The notes: generated by a model from the sequence alone, not told the origin. A stretch of 64,000 bases of DNA from Vibrio breoganii (GCF_001677275.1 NZ_CP016178.1:806001-870000), one strand, 5' to 3'; positions 50,901 through 57,377 are shown, counted from the stretch's first letter. Numbers and translations are program-made.

Positions 50901-53900
50901 TCGGATCATCACCGTCAGTGACAGGCATAGATATAGTGGTGGCACTCACGTCGCCATCAGTATCCGTAACATCAACAATCAAGGTGAGATCATTGATATT
51001 GCTATTCACATCTTGTTCTAGGGCTTGCAACTGCTCGATTATGTACGTGCCGTCAAAAGAAACGGTCGCTTTAAGAACTACATCATTTAGGTCGCCTGCA
51101 ACATGAACAACCAATGTTGTGCCATCTTCGCTTAAGGAAAGCTCGGTATCGCGATTATCTGAGGTGAGAGCCAGCCAAGTGGCATCACTGAGCACACTGT
51201 CGTTAAACTCGACACTAGCGATGGCATCCACACCCTGACTCAATAGAATATCGCCAGCTTCAGATGACGGGATGTCATTTTCATTCAATGGTGTTGAGAC
51301 GTTACCTGGCCTGCTTGGATCCATACCATCATTGATGGTGATATCAATAACGGCAATATCCGAATCGCCGTCGGCATCGGTCGCAGTCATTGTTACTGAA
51401 AGCAGATTTTGATCGTCTACAGGTTGGTCAAGAGAGAGGAATTGGGTGATGGAATAGTTACCATCAAGTCCAACATCTAGGCGCAATACCTCTGTAACGT
51501 TATCTGTCAGCGTTAGGACTAAACTCCCATCAACAACACTTAGGTTGGTGGCTTGGCCATTACTCGTTAACGCGTCCCAGGCGGCTAGCTCTGCCGAGGT
51601 AAGAGTCACACTTATAGATTCGACGATATCACTGCCAACACTCAAGCTAAGAGAGCCGGTTTGCTCAGTGTTAGTACTATCATCAAACAGCTCTACCACA
51701 CTGTCTGAAATAACCGGATCATCACCATCTAGAATACTGATAGTGATCGACTCTGTTACGGAGTCGTTATCCGTATCTGTTACTACAACCGGAAGGGTTA
51801 GCGTAAGGGTGTCATTGGTATTGTGCTCAAGTGCCTGAAATTGTGTAACCGTATAAGTGCCGTCTGCATTAACTTCAGCCTGAAGGACTACATTGCTTGG
51901 ATCGCCTGCGATATAAACAACAAGCACATTGTCAGTAACTAGAGTCTCCGTATTCAAATTATTACTGAGCAAACCGGTCCACTGCGCGTTTGCCTCTACT
52001 GCCGTCTTATCAAATACCACCGTATCGACATTGTCGCTACCCATCGTCACAGCAACCGTTCCGCTAACAGAAATCTCACTTCCCGCTTCATTGATATTCG
52101 GAGCAACACTTGGAGTTAGGCTTGGATCCAAACCATCGGTGATATTGACGTTAATATTGGTTGAAATGACGTCATCATCGGTATCCGTCAAATCCACCTG
52201 CAGTGTCAGCATTAGCTGCTCCACTACGGAGTGATCAAGGGCTTGAAATTGAGTCACGCGGAAATTACCAGCTAAGTCTAGAAGCTCAACCTCCAACACA
52301 ACATTCGCAGAATCTCCAGCGACGAACACAGAAAGCAAGGTTCCATCTGCGCTTAGCGATAATTCTAGGCCTTGATCGTTGCTGACAAGACCTGTCCAAT
52401 CAGAGTCACTAAGCACAGCCTCATTGAATACAATGCTATCAATCGCATCTGCACCTTGATCAATTTCAAAATGATCGATAAAGGCTTGCTCTGTGGATTT
52501 CTCTACAAACTCAACCGTCGCATCACCTGCGCTTGGATTTGCACCATCAAGAATGGTGATCGAAATATTTGCTGTGGTAACGTCATCATCGGTATCAGTT
52601 ACCACTACAGGAAGGGTTAATTCAATATCCAGCGAGTCATCGTCTTGATCAATAGATTCAAACTGCTGGATTAAGTAACGCCCTCCAAGACCTATAGTTA
52701 CCTGAAGAACTGGCACCTCTTGTGCTGGTAAGGGGTCTGAAACAATGTAGTAAACGGTAAGAACGTTATCTTCTAACCTAAGCTCTGTATTAATCCCATC
52801 TGAGGTAATACCGGTCCAAACCGGATCGTTGAGGACGGCAGGGTCAAATACAACAGTGGCAATATCGTCTGAACCTTGATCAATTCTTATCGTTCCTGCG
52901 GCATTGCGCAGCCCATCTTCAAGCTCGGTAAATTCGACACTGGAGTCTTGAGCACTTGGGTCTAAGCCATCGTTCACTTTGATAGTAATGACTTCATTGC
53001 CAGTATCACCATCATAATCTGTAGCTATAACCGTGATGGGCAGCTCTAACAGGTTATCTAACGGGTGATCTAGAGCGGCATTTTGTACCACTGTATATAA
53101 GCCATCGGTGTTGACCGTAATAGTCATCACCACTTCGCTTGGGTTACTAATGGTTGTTAGAGTCAATACCGTATTATTTTCTGAAAGAGAAACATCTACC
53201 GGCGTATCATTCGAGGTCAAGCCGTTCCAAATTGGATCGGTCTCTGTGGATGCAGCAAATTGCACGGTTTCAATAGCATCACTAAAGACAGTGAAGTCTA
53301 TCTGGCCAACGATAGTCTGTCCTGCGTCCCCCGTCTCAACATAATCAACTTCACTCGGTGCGCCCTCTGGGCTAGTGTTATCGCGGATTACTATATTGAT
53401 ATTTTCAGTGACTGAATCACCATCAGTATCTGTAGCTGTCGTCGGTAAAACCAGTCTTAAAACGTTATTATCCTGCTCAATAGCGCGGTATTGTGTCAGG
53501 GTGTATTCGCCACTATTGTCGATAACCACTTCTAGAACTGGGTCACCACCTACGGTGGTTACGGTAAGGGTTTTCCCATCTTCAGAAACGCTTACGCTGG
53601 TTGCTTCCCCGTTACTTAGAATGCTAGTCCAGTTAGAGTCTGTCTCTACAGTCGATTCGAATGAAATGTCAGCAAGATTATCACTGCCTTTAGTGAACTC
53701 TATGGTCCGAGTTTGGCTTTGTTCTCCTACAATCTCGGTGTAATCAAGCAGGCTTGGTTCACCCGTTGGATCTGCTCCATCCTCGATAACCACCTTTATG
53801 GTAGAAGGTGTCGCATCACCATCGAAATCCACTACATGCACAGGTATATCAAGTTCAGTTAGATTCGTAGAGTCCTGATCTAGTGGCTGTTTTAATGTGG

Positions 53901-55242
53901 CGATGTAGGTACCGTCAATATTGACAACAATTTCTAGAACGACGACGCTCGGTGTATCGGCCAGCGTTACTACTATCTTGTCGACGATAGGGTTGGAATC
54001 CACATCAACTTGCGAATCTGACGTTAACGTCACACTGGTTTGCAAGCCATTAGAGGTAAGAGAAGACCAGATAGGATCGCTCAATAGGGCGTCATTAATG
54101 GTTAAATATGCTGCGGTATCACTTCCTAAAGAGAGTCCTGTATCACCATCAGCAGAATTAGCACTAACCTCTTCCCCTTCACTGATAATGGTCGTATCCG
54201 TGGCGACAACTGAATCAAAACCAGGGTTGTTTCCGTCTGCGATAACGGTTCTAAACGAAATAGGATCAACTAACTCAAATCCACTGGAGTCCTTACCCGT
54301 AATGTCGAACTCGATATTCAGCTTATCATCAGAGACTGAAATGTAGTCGCCGCTAAAGTCGATATGATCAATAGGTCCTGAAATCACCGTAGTGACCACT
54401 AGGTCGATGCCGTTTTCTACTGGATTTGGGGTGATGGTAATAGAAAGAACTTCCTCACCATTTACAGAGCCAACGATAGCATTTGCACTAGCGTCATAGA
54501 TAAAGGAAACCGCTTCGCCCGCAGAGGTAATATTGGCATTAAGCTCGGCAAGCACTTGATCAATATCCAGCGGAGCCACTTCAAAACTTGCTACGTCTAG
54601 TTCAAATGTCGCTTGTTCTATGAAGAAAGAGCCGACAGTCGTTTGTGGGTAGGTACTTTGAGAAAGAGAGCCCTCGACAAGTGCGGTAGCGATACTTCCC
54701 CCACCTTCGGCAAAGTTAATGGTTAAACCGTCGTCGTCTAGCGGCAGCAGCTCTTGAATGAAGGCATCAGTTTGAAATTGAGTCTCTGGATGGGTTTCTA
54801 TGTAGTTCATTTCGACGGTAACAAACCCGTCGTTGGCAGCATGTTCAGCGTTAACGTTTTTTCCGGCAGCGGCGGCTTCTAACGCATCAGAGGGGTCCTC
54901 ACCGTTCAAGATGGCTTGTTGCACTAGCGCGATGTCTTGCTCGGTGTACTGCGCTTGTTCTTGCTCAAGTTGTAATGCGACATCTGTTTGAGATGAAGCT
55001 AACTGACTCGCTTCATCAGGGCTAACACTAGCGACACACACGGCACAATTTTGGTCAAATATCTCAGCCTTATCGCCATACTGAACCATGACTTTGGCAT
55101 TTTCACCAATTAAAAGTACGTCACCCTTTTGTAAGGTGTCGCCTTTCTTAATACCTCTCGCGGCGCTTGACGCATTTATGACAATAGCCTTGCCGTGAGT
55201 CTCTACAACAGACACATCTGTGATCAGTACTTGCTCTTCCAT
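35959..55242 (-). CDS. Giant LapA-like RTX adhesin, 6427 residues
   Basis: Secreted surface protein of 6427 residues. The N-terminus (1-140) is a LapA-type retention module; EAAAAGK at 122-128 (A123-A126, G127) is a candidate di-alanine LapG cleavage site. Residues 338-3648 hold 24 repeats of about 138 residues with WxxLTSNG, ALDQ and DTDGD-type motifs (T1SS-143-like). After other Ig-like domains, residues 5442-6119 are five tandem-95-type repeats, then RTX nonapeptides (6281-6315: GGDGADTLIGGLGSD), then a C-terminal type I secretion signal of the VCA0849 type. It is presumably exported by an ABC system and anchored at the outer membrane to mediate adhesion or biofilm; no transporter, LapD or LapG gene is in the window. 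AAGGATG precedes the ATG. A single unbroken frame of this length argues that it is functional. Confidence 0.95.
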   Translation of the reverse strand: MEEQVLITDVSVVETHGKAIVINASSAARGIKKGDTLQKGDVLLIGENAKVMVQYGDKAEIFDQNCAVCVASVSPDEASQLASSQTDVALQLEQEQAQYTEQDIALVQQAILNGEDPSDALEAAAAGKNVNAEHAANDGFVTVEMNYIETHPETQFQTDAFIQELLPLDDDGLTINFAEGGGSIATALVEGSLSQSTYPQTTVGSFFIEQATFELDVASFEVAPLDIDQVLAELNANITSAGEAVSFIYDASANAIVGSVNGEEVLSITITPNPVENGIDLVVTTVISGPIDHIDFSGDYISVSDDKLNIEFDITGKDSSGFELVDPISFRTVIADGNNPGFDSVVATDTTIISEGEEVSANSADGDTGLSLGSDTAAYLTINDALLSDPIWSSLTSNGLQTSVTLTSDSQVDVDSNPIVDKIVVTLADTPSVVVLEIVVNIDGTYIATLKQPLDQDSTNLTELDIPVHVVDFDGDATPSTIKVVIEDGADPTGEPSLLDYTEIVGEQSQTRTIEFTKGSDNLADISFESTVETDSNWTSILSNGEATSVSVSEDGKTLTVTTVGGDPVLEVVIDNSGEYTLTQYRAIEQDNNVLRLVLPTTATDTDGDSVTENINIVIRDNTSPEGAPSEVDYVETGDAGQTIVGQIDFTVFSDAIETVQFAASTETDPIWNGLTSNDTPVDVSLSENNTVLTLTTISNPSEVVMTITVNTDGLYTVVQNAALDHPLDNLLELPITVIATDYDGDTGNEVITIKVNDGLDPSAQDSSVEFTELEDGLRNAAGTIRIDQGSDDIATVVFDPAVLNDPVWTGITSDGINTELRLEDNVLTVYYIVSDPLPAQEVPVLQVTIGLGGRYLIQQFESIDQDDDSLDIELTLPVVVTDTDDDVTTANISITILDGANPSAGDATVEFVEKSTEQAFIDHFEIDQGADAIDSIVFNEAVLSDSDWTGLVSNDQGLELSLSADGTLLSVFVAGDSANVVLEVELLDLAGNFRVTQFQALDHSVVEQLMLTLQVDLTDTDDDVISTNINVNITDGLDPSLTPSVAPNINEAGSEISVSGTVAVTMGSDNVDTVVFDKTAVEANAQWTGLLSNNLNTETLVTDNVLVVYIAGDPSNVVLQAEVNADGTYTVTQFQALEHNTNDTLTLTLPVVVTDTDNDSVTESITISILDGDDPVISDSVVELFDDSTNTEQTGSLSLSVGSDIVESISVTLTSAELAAWDALTSNGQATNLSVVDGSLVLTLTDNVTEVLRLDVGLDGNYSITQFLSLDQPVDDQNLLSVTMTATDADGDSDIAVIDITINDGMDPSRPGNVSTPLNENDIPSSEAGDILLSQGVDAIASVEFNDSVLSDATWLALTSDNRDTELSLSEDGTTLVVHVAGDLNDVVLKATVSFDGTYIIEQLQALEQDVNSNINDLTLIVDVTDTDGDVSATTISMPVTDGDDPSITDTTATLDENDIGDPDTQPITGDLALVKGSDLVESIVIDDSILLDPIWTALTSNGQALSLELISNLQTGVFDTLIVSRSDNDAPVLEILVKLDGSFEITQLAPVDQLSGDSIDLTVPVTANDADGDSNSASVVITINDGDDPSGVGDTVTLQETTGIVMAEGQVVFTPGSEEIADISFDPEVINDGTWLGLISNGEGVTLALTDSKTLVVTNASGAEVLRVTIDNDGNFEVTQTLPIEQDGSDLTQLTLPVLASDSEGDTGSVDITINIQDNVAPQAETSTVEYTETGQSGQTNNGTIVFVPGSDAVETITIDSTVVTDPTWGALTSDGEPTTLSLDASGKVLTLSTSTVDVLILTLSDDGSYTVLQNAALDQFTQDDISDLVVPVIGTDFDGDFSSVDINLKITDGGDATVTASAIELDEDDVTDGNATDTGSINLIQGSDAIATVALTLSEAQQNGWESLTSNGQPTQLVITATGITVQLADSTPVLTLTIDAAGNYTLTQLEALDQVDDLTELQVGVVVTDTDNDVVSTVIDITINDGDEFTIIPGDDSWNEDSIGDTNVLPISGDLSYDGSDAIADAALDLSNDQQALWEAITSNGEATTLAVTSNTLSVTTVSGDIVLELQLNTNGTYSVEQFAAIDQDGNDPINPDELLLDIGVVITDTDGDETRSDIRFAIQDGSDPSLSSDIADITENDIGDIIAQPFEGDLALISGSDLVTSVEINDSVIDSESPWQSLTSNGFETSVALSSTSQSGVNDTLTVTLGDGSVVMQVIVNLDGTYTIDLREPLDQDVNNLTSLLIPVDVTDSDLDTTSANITVNVTDGNDPSGVDSDVEWTETTGEQTADGTISFTAGSEDIQSIEFDPAVLDSTAWKGLMSEGESVTLSLSNDGKTLTVVGAGSAEPVLTVTIDNGGNYDITQHRPIEQDSGTDINDLVLPVLAEDSDGDSGSANINITINDAVAPTGADANINVKEEGLPTVTNGEILFTPSSDSIETYEFDSAIASDGVWTGLTSNDEATTITVTNNSIVVSLDSDPDAIVLELTLDSTGGFTLTQNLPLDQDLATNINELMAGVIATDFDGDTSTADIVLKITDGADPEITDGTLSFIERNDGMPMNGALNITKGIDDIVSVQFDEAVLTDPAWTAITSDDQPTELQLNSEKNELIVYKGGDVSNEVLKITLNSDGSYTLIESDAVDQPSDTEPVALQIDVIVTDTDDDSDTGTISINIYDGEDPIVNDAAVDFVEIEGQQSFNEVIEVIAGVDALETFRIDTNVTSDLDWLGLVSNDQSTEVSLSADGTLLTVFIAGDSSNKVLEIQINDLVGNYTVTQFQALDHTDAEALLLNIPVTATDSDGTQASANIALTIRDGDDPVISNDSQSWSEDDISVIFPIFTDVDLVSGSDDIAQMRFTLTQAQTDAWEALTSNEQQTEFTATATEIRVTLLDGTEVLVVSLNIDGSYSIEQFLGLDQDDSGITQLTLGVEVEDTDGDTDTATLDFTIGDGEIITTDPADVRWNEDQIGDTGYLFEGDLNYQGSDGIDTAILELTADQLAAWQAITVNGEATAFEQNAQSLIVSVNNVVALQLTLNTDGTFQLEQFLAVDQDNNGTDQTLLSAGVVFTDTDGDVTNSSITVTIDDGSNVISSDQTESWNEDEVGTSTQPITGDIGLTLGPDDLASLDFELTTDQRTAWEAITSNGQDTNLVEGERSLELQLADGTVILSISMDIDGNYVIEQFDSIDQPASDLTELSVGTVAIDGDLDETRSTININIEDGTNIGLRSRRVTFSDDDIGTDALPVTGDLELTLGSDALVRLEYNPTNNQQNNLSAVTSNGKATDWTLTENNSLITVFLEEDPTSIVLTMKLNMDGTYTVEQLQAIDQSGNQDRSNLNIRVSAEDSDGDVTNAVARVRINDGADLTFNEDPIVLEWNEDNIVGVVDFPVTGDVGLTKGADDIASVIFSLSASQQAAWDSLTSNGMATKVVIGVDGQSFSLVTDDANETPVFVGSIDINGNYSFEQLEALDQLASDDLNRLGITVEATDTDNDTVTKEISINIEDGTDPRSTDQAESVDENVILDADADPVSGAIALVQGIDAVASVKFNADVLTDSAWTSLVSNNKGVELVLNADGTMLTVHVAGDSADVVLTATVNLDGSYTIEQLQALEQDNNNSDINELTLVVDATDTDGDVSSANVNIQISDGNDPLVDLTPSLTLQESNIDQGDTGAPPIQGGNDPDGNLENGNTTVTFLKGTDDVEAFYIDTASVTASYVDNGGQTQLFPLTYQGVAISFIAVTGGYMGVATINGQTLDILSLQINNDLSSPDFGRFDFELIRAIDHPIANESDTLSINLPVYVQDMDGDNSLPKPLVVNVVDDVPEVVSKSISVVEGDDASTVNVLKQSGLDTDGADDGSLTQITIGNTTLNIDPSGGFQSFDLYSDGSDPANPSDTTLLMGVIEVHPDGRIRFTAADDVQQGGDSVSIDVNVTATDSDGDTDTNPVTITVDDITSEITLSEASGTEDAGRNVTQGDTNAQDNLPAGDAPIKVNIAVNTGDFDNNEQLGAITITGADAAEGDFYYFDGANYIVLPVVSGEVILSKALLETSTVDNENWLVENLFFVPARHQGSEGTDYTYDFSVEVYRNNAVSETLDGSLTVEVKAIADTATWEPSAGNFEVTVDEDGDDAVLQILAQTQDQDSSETITYEVSFVDDFGQELLIDGVVQTPDENGLFIISADDIGKVTVNPADDWSGTIQLQVVAITTESDPNAEVPQARSEERYFTINVNPIADEGTLNVTRIEIDEDTTTTLGQHISMNPSLDTDGSEALFVQISNLADSNGNLATLNWIGSGVSQIVEVADGVYEIPYDQLEFVEFIPFTQSNVDFELTVTGIVRDYTQQLESIDEVTGNGTFVTITDDRVLDARQLIVDLKGVADFPAISVDGLGDTWQPIINASGQASGVETLVDEDTDIPLSFKVISGELADSPDDDSESLSVLISNIPDGVMVLDEDGEAVDLVFVGYDDAGGPIYQANLTEAGVDTGIILRPIPSFTGNIDLKATLVVTENDGDVRVIEGDIVIKVQPVIDAKDGYERTSTGNEDTFIEIDWRPTGDDYPDSDEVIKLVTITGFPEGSEVRVNGTVLSVGADGKITISETNGLRDLLNGSGKVEVKPPQDDSRDFTLDVQVEVTEDDFEFTDGQSEFEDSATTIINGTIDVVVRPVVESDAILFVTDLDDKVTGDINNPIVANANGAVNFTINEAKDDAYSVNFEDLDITQAEQDALDKLADDPNATLTPEEQAELDENPDEISEQLVVDFNTLDQEILDQLVIVGAVNSGDGKWVVTNEEDFTIVAPSGLKIPDDGDSAFSEITITFTALVYDKGEDGEESARVQKSTDVTLSFPENVTAADSIAAVIIENRDPDDIVLGTEDTNVDLGQQIMDKAILATTVIKDDVADIFTLVFAQSELEGFSIGGAEFDYTNGQYVFQGRVDESGNIIGLENLILIPPEDYAGDIALKFTAITTDTESGDEKYHDLTIPVAISPVVEDSQVVSAVVKGTSGLNQDLQPLDPNSATDTEIYQDDIAYEDGVIHLEVGVESTDLDTASGRGVESFQTVTIALKDVTEGVLIDPDGNEVSSYTLTYDPANPTAIDDFLKDVQFIPAENFPTGDNDNIVELTISGTINDTTVFDETAGYDHPSNVDSGKPFNGEVSFEVVPVVDNILVEGGDRSNKIVITGAEDTPIFLDQVQGTPFSIKLKDNDGSEEFVSIRLSGVPIGFLVGSTNESDPDGFVVKNNGDGFWTIQLNNPSVTEVSFADLEITPAEQFSGTVDIDIIVFTQEKLLGVPVEHTANFTLVVNPEADEVDTDIATAVTGLENEDIEIPINAYIVDDEYSLSGNGSGSDYEENAPETLRITVLDVPDGASISLSDGTLFTDNGDGSWTIDVDAQELENIVFNPGDNNSVSWDPSQIRVQVQSVEYDINNIEYTGPISEQVVDISIDAVNDQPLFGGIEQIDAVEDNEYIIDNLSISDVDEADDPTAEYTFTITVESGLINFQDGAEGLFNITLNPASNIPATSIEVKGAIADINAALADGVRFNPDANFNGDVKATITVDDGGNSGIVGEPNDNSAEFIINVQPENDQPVFGAPIDDTSVDEEGTVLIDSIQISDIDESEAPDAEISVTLSVDAGLGSFGFDSAPSGVTVTPVTGATVVLTGTLADINAALASGIEFTAGDDVIGTVPVTVTVDDGSNGGIVDAGDSTTSNINQTSFDIEVNPVNDEPVVTGTADVNTDEDIATTITGIQIDDPDLLGDASTDYVVTIDVTDGDLDFAQAAKDVFTGQIDITNGKVVITGLAADINTLLDSGVIFTPSQDFVGTVSATVTVNDGGNQGSGGPLSDNASFDIVVDPVNDEPEISDISTQAGLEDTDTLITDIQISDVDEADDPSASYNVTITVDSGVLSFLTDIETDFGVTIETIVLPAASVELSGTIAEINAALANGVNFTPDVDFYGTVSATVLVEDNGNFSTPSDPKSAQTTFDIEVAAANDAPVNTLPTDVTVDEGAEVKVTGIQVSDVDYSGMFSNSTIEVTLSVDVGSINVVTSNGSVTITDNNSSSVLISGPIDDVNAVLAESAATDGVFYANPQGSDSAQLTVTTSDAGVFGDDSSIESDSDSITITINPVANAPTLTLDSTNQRSLNTIISESALIARGIPLLGLMAALSDASETLTVEVRGLDAALSVESSAGNADPGSEAGTWVLDIAALADATVIVTDPNTLPASDVTFDVVAVSKEFDGVTELDSADSSVISYAANVVADGDPLDASAESVPTTIVDGDENTVLTGTSGDDELIGGDGADTLIGGLGSDILTGGLGGDLFVWTDVDDGAQDVITDFNLIEGDSIDLTGVLDELVTNTDLDSLLQDFSVNQELTATLLSNNEDVQIDFSSTPDTEKQSIVVKGLNSQLDYGADPSKDLLTAMFESQVFKYDGS
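36295..36402 (-). repeat. RTX nonapeptide block of the adhesin
   Basis: Residues about 6281-6315 carry GTSGDDELIGGDGADTLIGG and LGSDILTGGLGGD, the Ca2+-binding GGxGxDxUx pattern, about four units. Ca2+ here helps the C-terminus fold after type I secretion. Confidence 0.9.
36886..38919 (-). repeat. Five tandem-95-type repeats of the adhesin
   Basis: Each unit starts ND(Q/E/A)P, then an E-D/E stretch, then IxISDVDE or similar, and ends before the next ND-P. Unit starts read NDQPLF, NDQPVF, NDEPVV, NDEPEI, NDAPVN. They span residues 5442-6119, about 135 each. Such units form beta-sandwich stalks. Confidence 0.88.
44299..54231 (-). repeat. 24 repeats of about 138 residues in the adhesin
   Basis: Residues 338-3648. 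Each unit has xDPSxxx, a Gly-rich turn, GSDxIxxV, WxxLTSNG, LSxDG, xVLxxxxxxDGxYTxxQxxALDQ, LTLPVxxTDTDGD and ends IxIxDG. This is the T1SS-143-like fold. Units fall into sub-types that recur in the same order, showing block duplications (see findings). Confidence 0.9.
54862..54879 (-). other. Candidate LapG-type cleavage site in the adhesin
   Basis: Codes for residues 122-127, EAAAAG. LapA-family adhesins carry a TAAG/PAAG-like di-alanine site at about this distance from the start, cut by a calcium-dependent protease to release the adhesin. The position fits; cleavage is inferred. Confidence 0.6.
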
Positions 55243-56488
55243 AGCCTACATCCTTGTTTCCGCCTCGACATTCCTTAATCAAGGCAGTACTGCTAACATT
55301 GGAACATTGCAAACACGTTCCTTTTTCACCTTCATAACATTCTAGCAACTTACCGTCAATTTGGAACCTTTTTCCCCTATGTTAGAAGGTAAAAATTGTG
55401 TTCCAACTGTAATTCTACGAAAAACAGTTACATCTTGGTCAGTATTCATAAAACAGCTTTTAAATTAATGAGTTATATCTCTTATAAAAAGTAAGGAAGT
55501 GACAATAAAAGAGCCCTAAACAACACAAAAGAGCGCACTATATTGGGAGTTAGAAAATCAATAGCGGCTTGAAGTATTTCAATCACTTCGGTTTACCCAT
55601 TGGCCAATAATCGGTGAGTTTTCTCCTTTACCTCTCCTTAATCCGTTTTGTTGTATCGAAACACTGACTTATATGACTCTAATGTTTCCCTTCAAAGAAT
55701 CACCATGCATACACAGGTAAACAAAATATTATGCTGACAAAGTCATTATTGGTAGACGAGGAAGTTATTGTCGGTTTGATCACAAAAATAGGTTGAATTC
55801 GTCAATATCGCTGGCTGACGGGTTATGCACGATAACGAGTTAACTTGATGAAAAGCAATGACATAACAGCAGTTGAATACACCTGAAAGTGCCAGATGCC
55901 TATCGAATAAAAAGGCAACGTTCTCAGAATCTACACTTTTATCAAAAGGGAATTTAGTTTTAGATGCGCTCTAATTTAGGATTTGGATCGCAAGCCGCTG
56001 CACAGTAACTTATTAACAAATCCATAGCTCATTACCCACCTTTTATGATGAACAACGAGCAAAGCCGCTTAAGTTTTAGGCACTGTTCCTTTAGGATTAT
56101 TGAGGATGTTTTACCTCTAACCACCCCCCATCCACACAAGTTGTCGTTCAATTGTTACCAGAAAAACAAAAGGGCCATCTTATCTTTAGTATGAAGACCA
56201 AAAGTCTTGATGCATAAAAAGTCACTCAAAGTGGGTCAAATTATTTTATACAAGAGTAAACGTTTACAATACGAACAGCTCACTATTCATACGCCCGCAA
56301 CAGAGTAATATTCTGATTGTTTGATAATAAACAAAACCACCACCCATTCTGTAACATACCATGTCTTATATGGAGTGAAATATCTTGAACCCTTCTCTTG
56401 ATCGAGCTCAAAAATTGAACAGATCATTATATACTACGAAAGTGGTAGAGGTTACACTATCTCTGTCTTGACAATGGGAGGTTTAGAC
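55243..56488. other. 1.2 kb region upstream of the adhesin without recognisable genes
   Basis: No open reading frame with family similarity and no tRNA-like structure is seen. TTGGAAC occurs at 55299 and 55361, with its complement GTTCCAA at 55400. The length suggests a regulatory region or a long 5' leader for the giant gene, or an sRNA I cannot recognise. I looked for a c-di-GMP riboswitch signature and found none. Confidence 0.4.
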
Positions 56489-56716
56489 ATGAATAAAGAC
56501 TCATTCGGCATTTGCATAAATAGTGCGATGTTAAAGAAAAATGAGCGAACAACGTTCACCCATGTTCGAGCATATCAAGCTACCGAGTCTGAGTTGGACT
56601 TAAGAGTGTTACTTGCTATCCCACAGATCACAGGGAAAGATCTTTTAAATACCATTCAGCATTCGAGAGACTTAATATGGCGCGCTACATATCAATGTAC
56701 CGCAGAATACGAGTAA
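56489..56716 (+). CDS. Small hypothetical protein
   Basis: A 75-residue protein from the ATG at 56489, which has a strong GGGAGG seven bases upstream. It starts MNKDSFGICINSAMLKKNER and ends WRATYQCTAEYE. There is no signal peptide or membrane segment. The good ribosome binding site and the terminator at 56751-56789 support a real gene. No family recognised. Confidence 0.6.
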   Translation: MNKDSFGICINSAMLKKNERTTFTHVRAYQATESELDLRVLLAIPQITGKDLLNTIQHSRDLIWRATYQCTAEYE

Positions 56717-56750
56717 ACAAGTTCGCTTCATTTGTCATAGTAAAAATGAG

Positions 56751-56789
56751 AAAAGCCCGCCAACATTATCCATTGTTCGCGGGCTTTTT
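56751..56789 (+). terminator. Terminator after the 75-residue gene
   Basis: AAAAGCCCGC (56751-56760) pairs with GCGGGCTTTT (56779-56788), followed by TATTG. Clear rho-independent form. Confidence 0.88.
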
Positions 56790-57077
56790 ATTGTTCAATT
56801 AAAGCTGAACAGATCTAGGACAATTGATACGAAACATCCCCCCTTGTTTAAAAGGCTTGAACATATCAACTATTTTTCTCAGTGATGGCTTAGTTTGTAA
56901 CTTATCAACGAAATAGTCTCTTTCCCTATTACAAATTCATACATTTTTGTTAGAACAGAGCAACTTATTGATAAGCGTCTTAAAATTTAGTTATAAAATT
57001 ACAAAATTACTTGCAGTTCATATTTTAATCGCTGAAAATTAAAATAGCGTTGGATTACATATATAAGGAATATAGCC

Positions 57078-57377
57078 GTGCTTAAAAAACGATTTTTCAA
57101 AACCAAAAACGAAGTTGAAGTGACTTTTGAATGGCCAAAGACAGAAGAGCAATCAATCTCTGTTGCTGGTGACTTCACTGATTGGCAACCTGTTGCGATG
57201 AAGTACAACAAAACCAAGAAAGCATTCAACTTTAAGACTCGCTTCCCTAAGAATGAACAATTTCAATTTCGTTACCTAATCGATGGCGAAGTATGGGAAA
57301 ACGATCCTAAAGCAGATGATTATGTACCAAACGATTGTGGTACAGATAACAGCTTAGTTTCTACAGCAGAAGCTTAA
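57078..57377 (+). CDS. Stand-alone CBM48 (isoamylase early-set) protein
   Basis: A 99-residue protein starting MLKKRFFKTKNEVEVTFEWP. Residues about 15-90 form a CBM48 glycogen-binding domain: VAGDFTDWQPVAMKYNKTKKAFNFKTRFPKNEQFQFRYLIDGEVWENDPKAD, with the Trp and Lys typical of AMPK-beta/GlgB-type domains. It has no catalytic domain. It may bind glycogen granules or recruit an enzyme (inference). The start is GTG at 57078 with AAGGAA nine bases upstream. A strong terminator follows. Confidence 0.88.
   Translation: MLKKRFFKTKNEVEVTFEWPKTEEQSISVAGDFTDWQPVAMKYNKTKKAFNFKTRFPKNEQFQFRYLIDGEVWENDPKADDYVPNDCGTDNSLVSTAEA

Noticed and set aside
36152..54346. Many open frames on the plus strand opposite the adhesin
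   Set aside because: They are Ser/Thr/Val-rich shadows of the repetitive coding strand and vary with the repeats; no family motifs or ribosome binding sites.
55243..55500. c-di-GMP riboswitch before the adhesin
   Set aside because: None of the conserved riboswitch core sequences were found on the minus strand.
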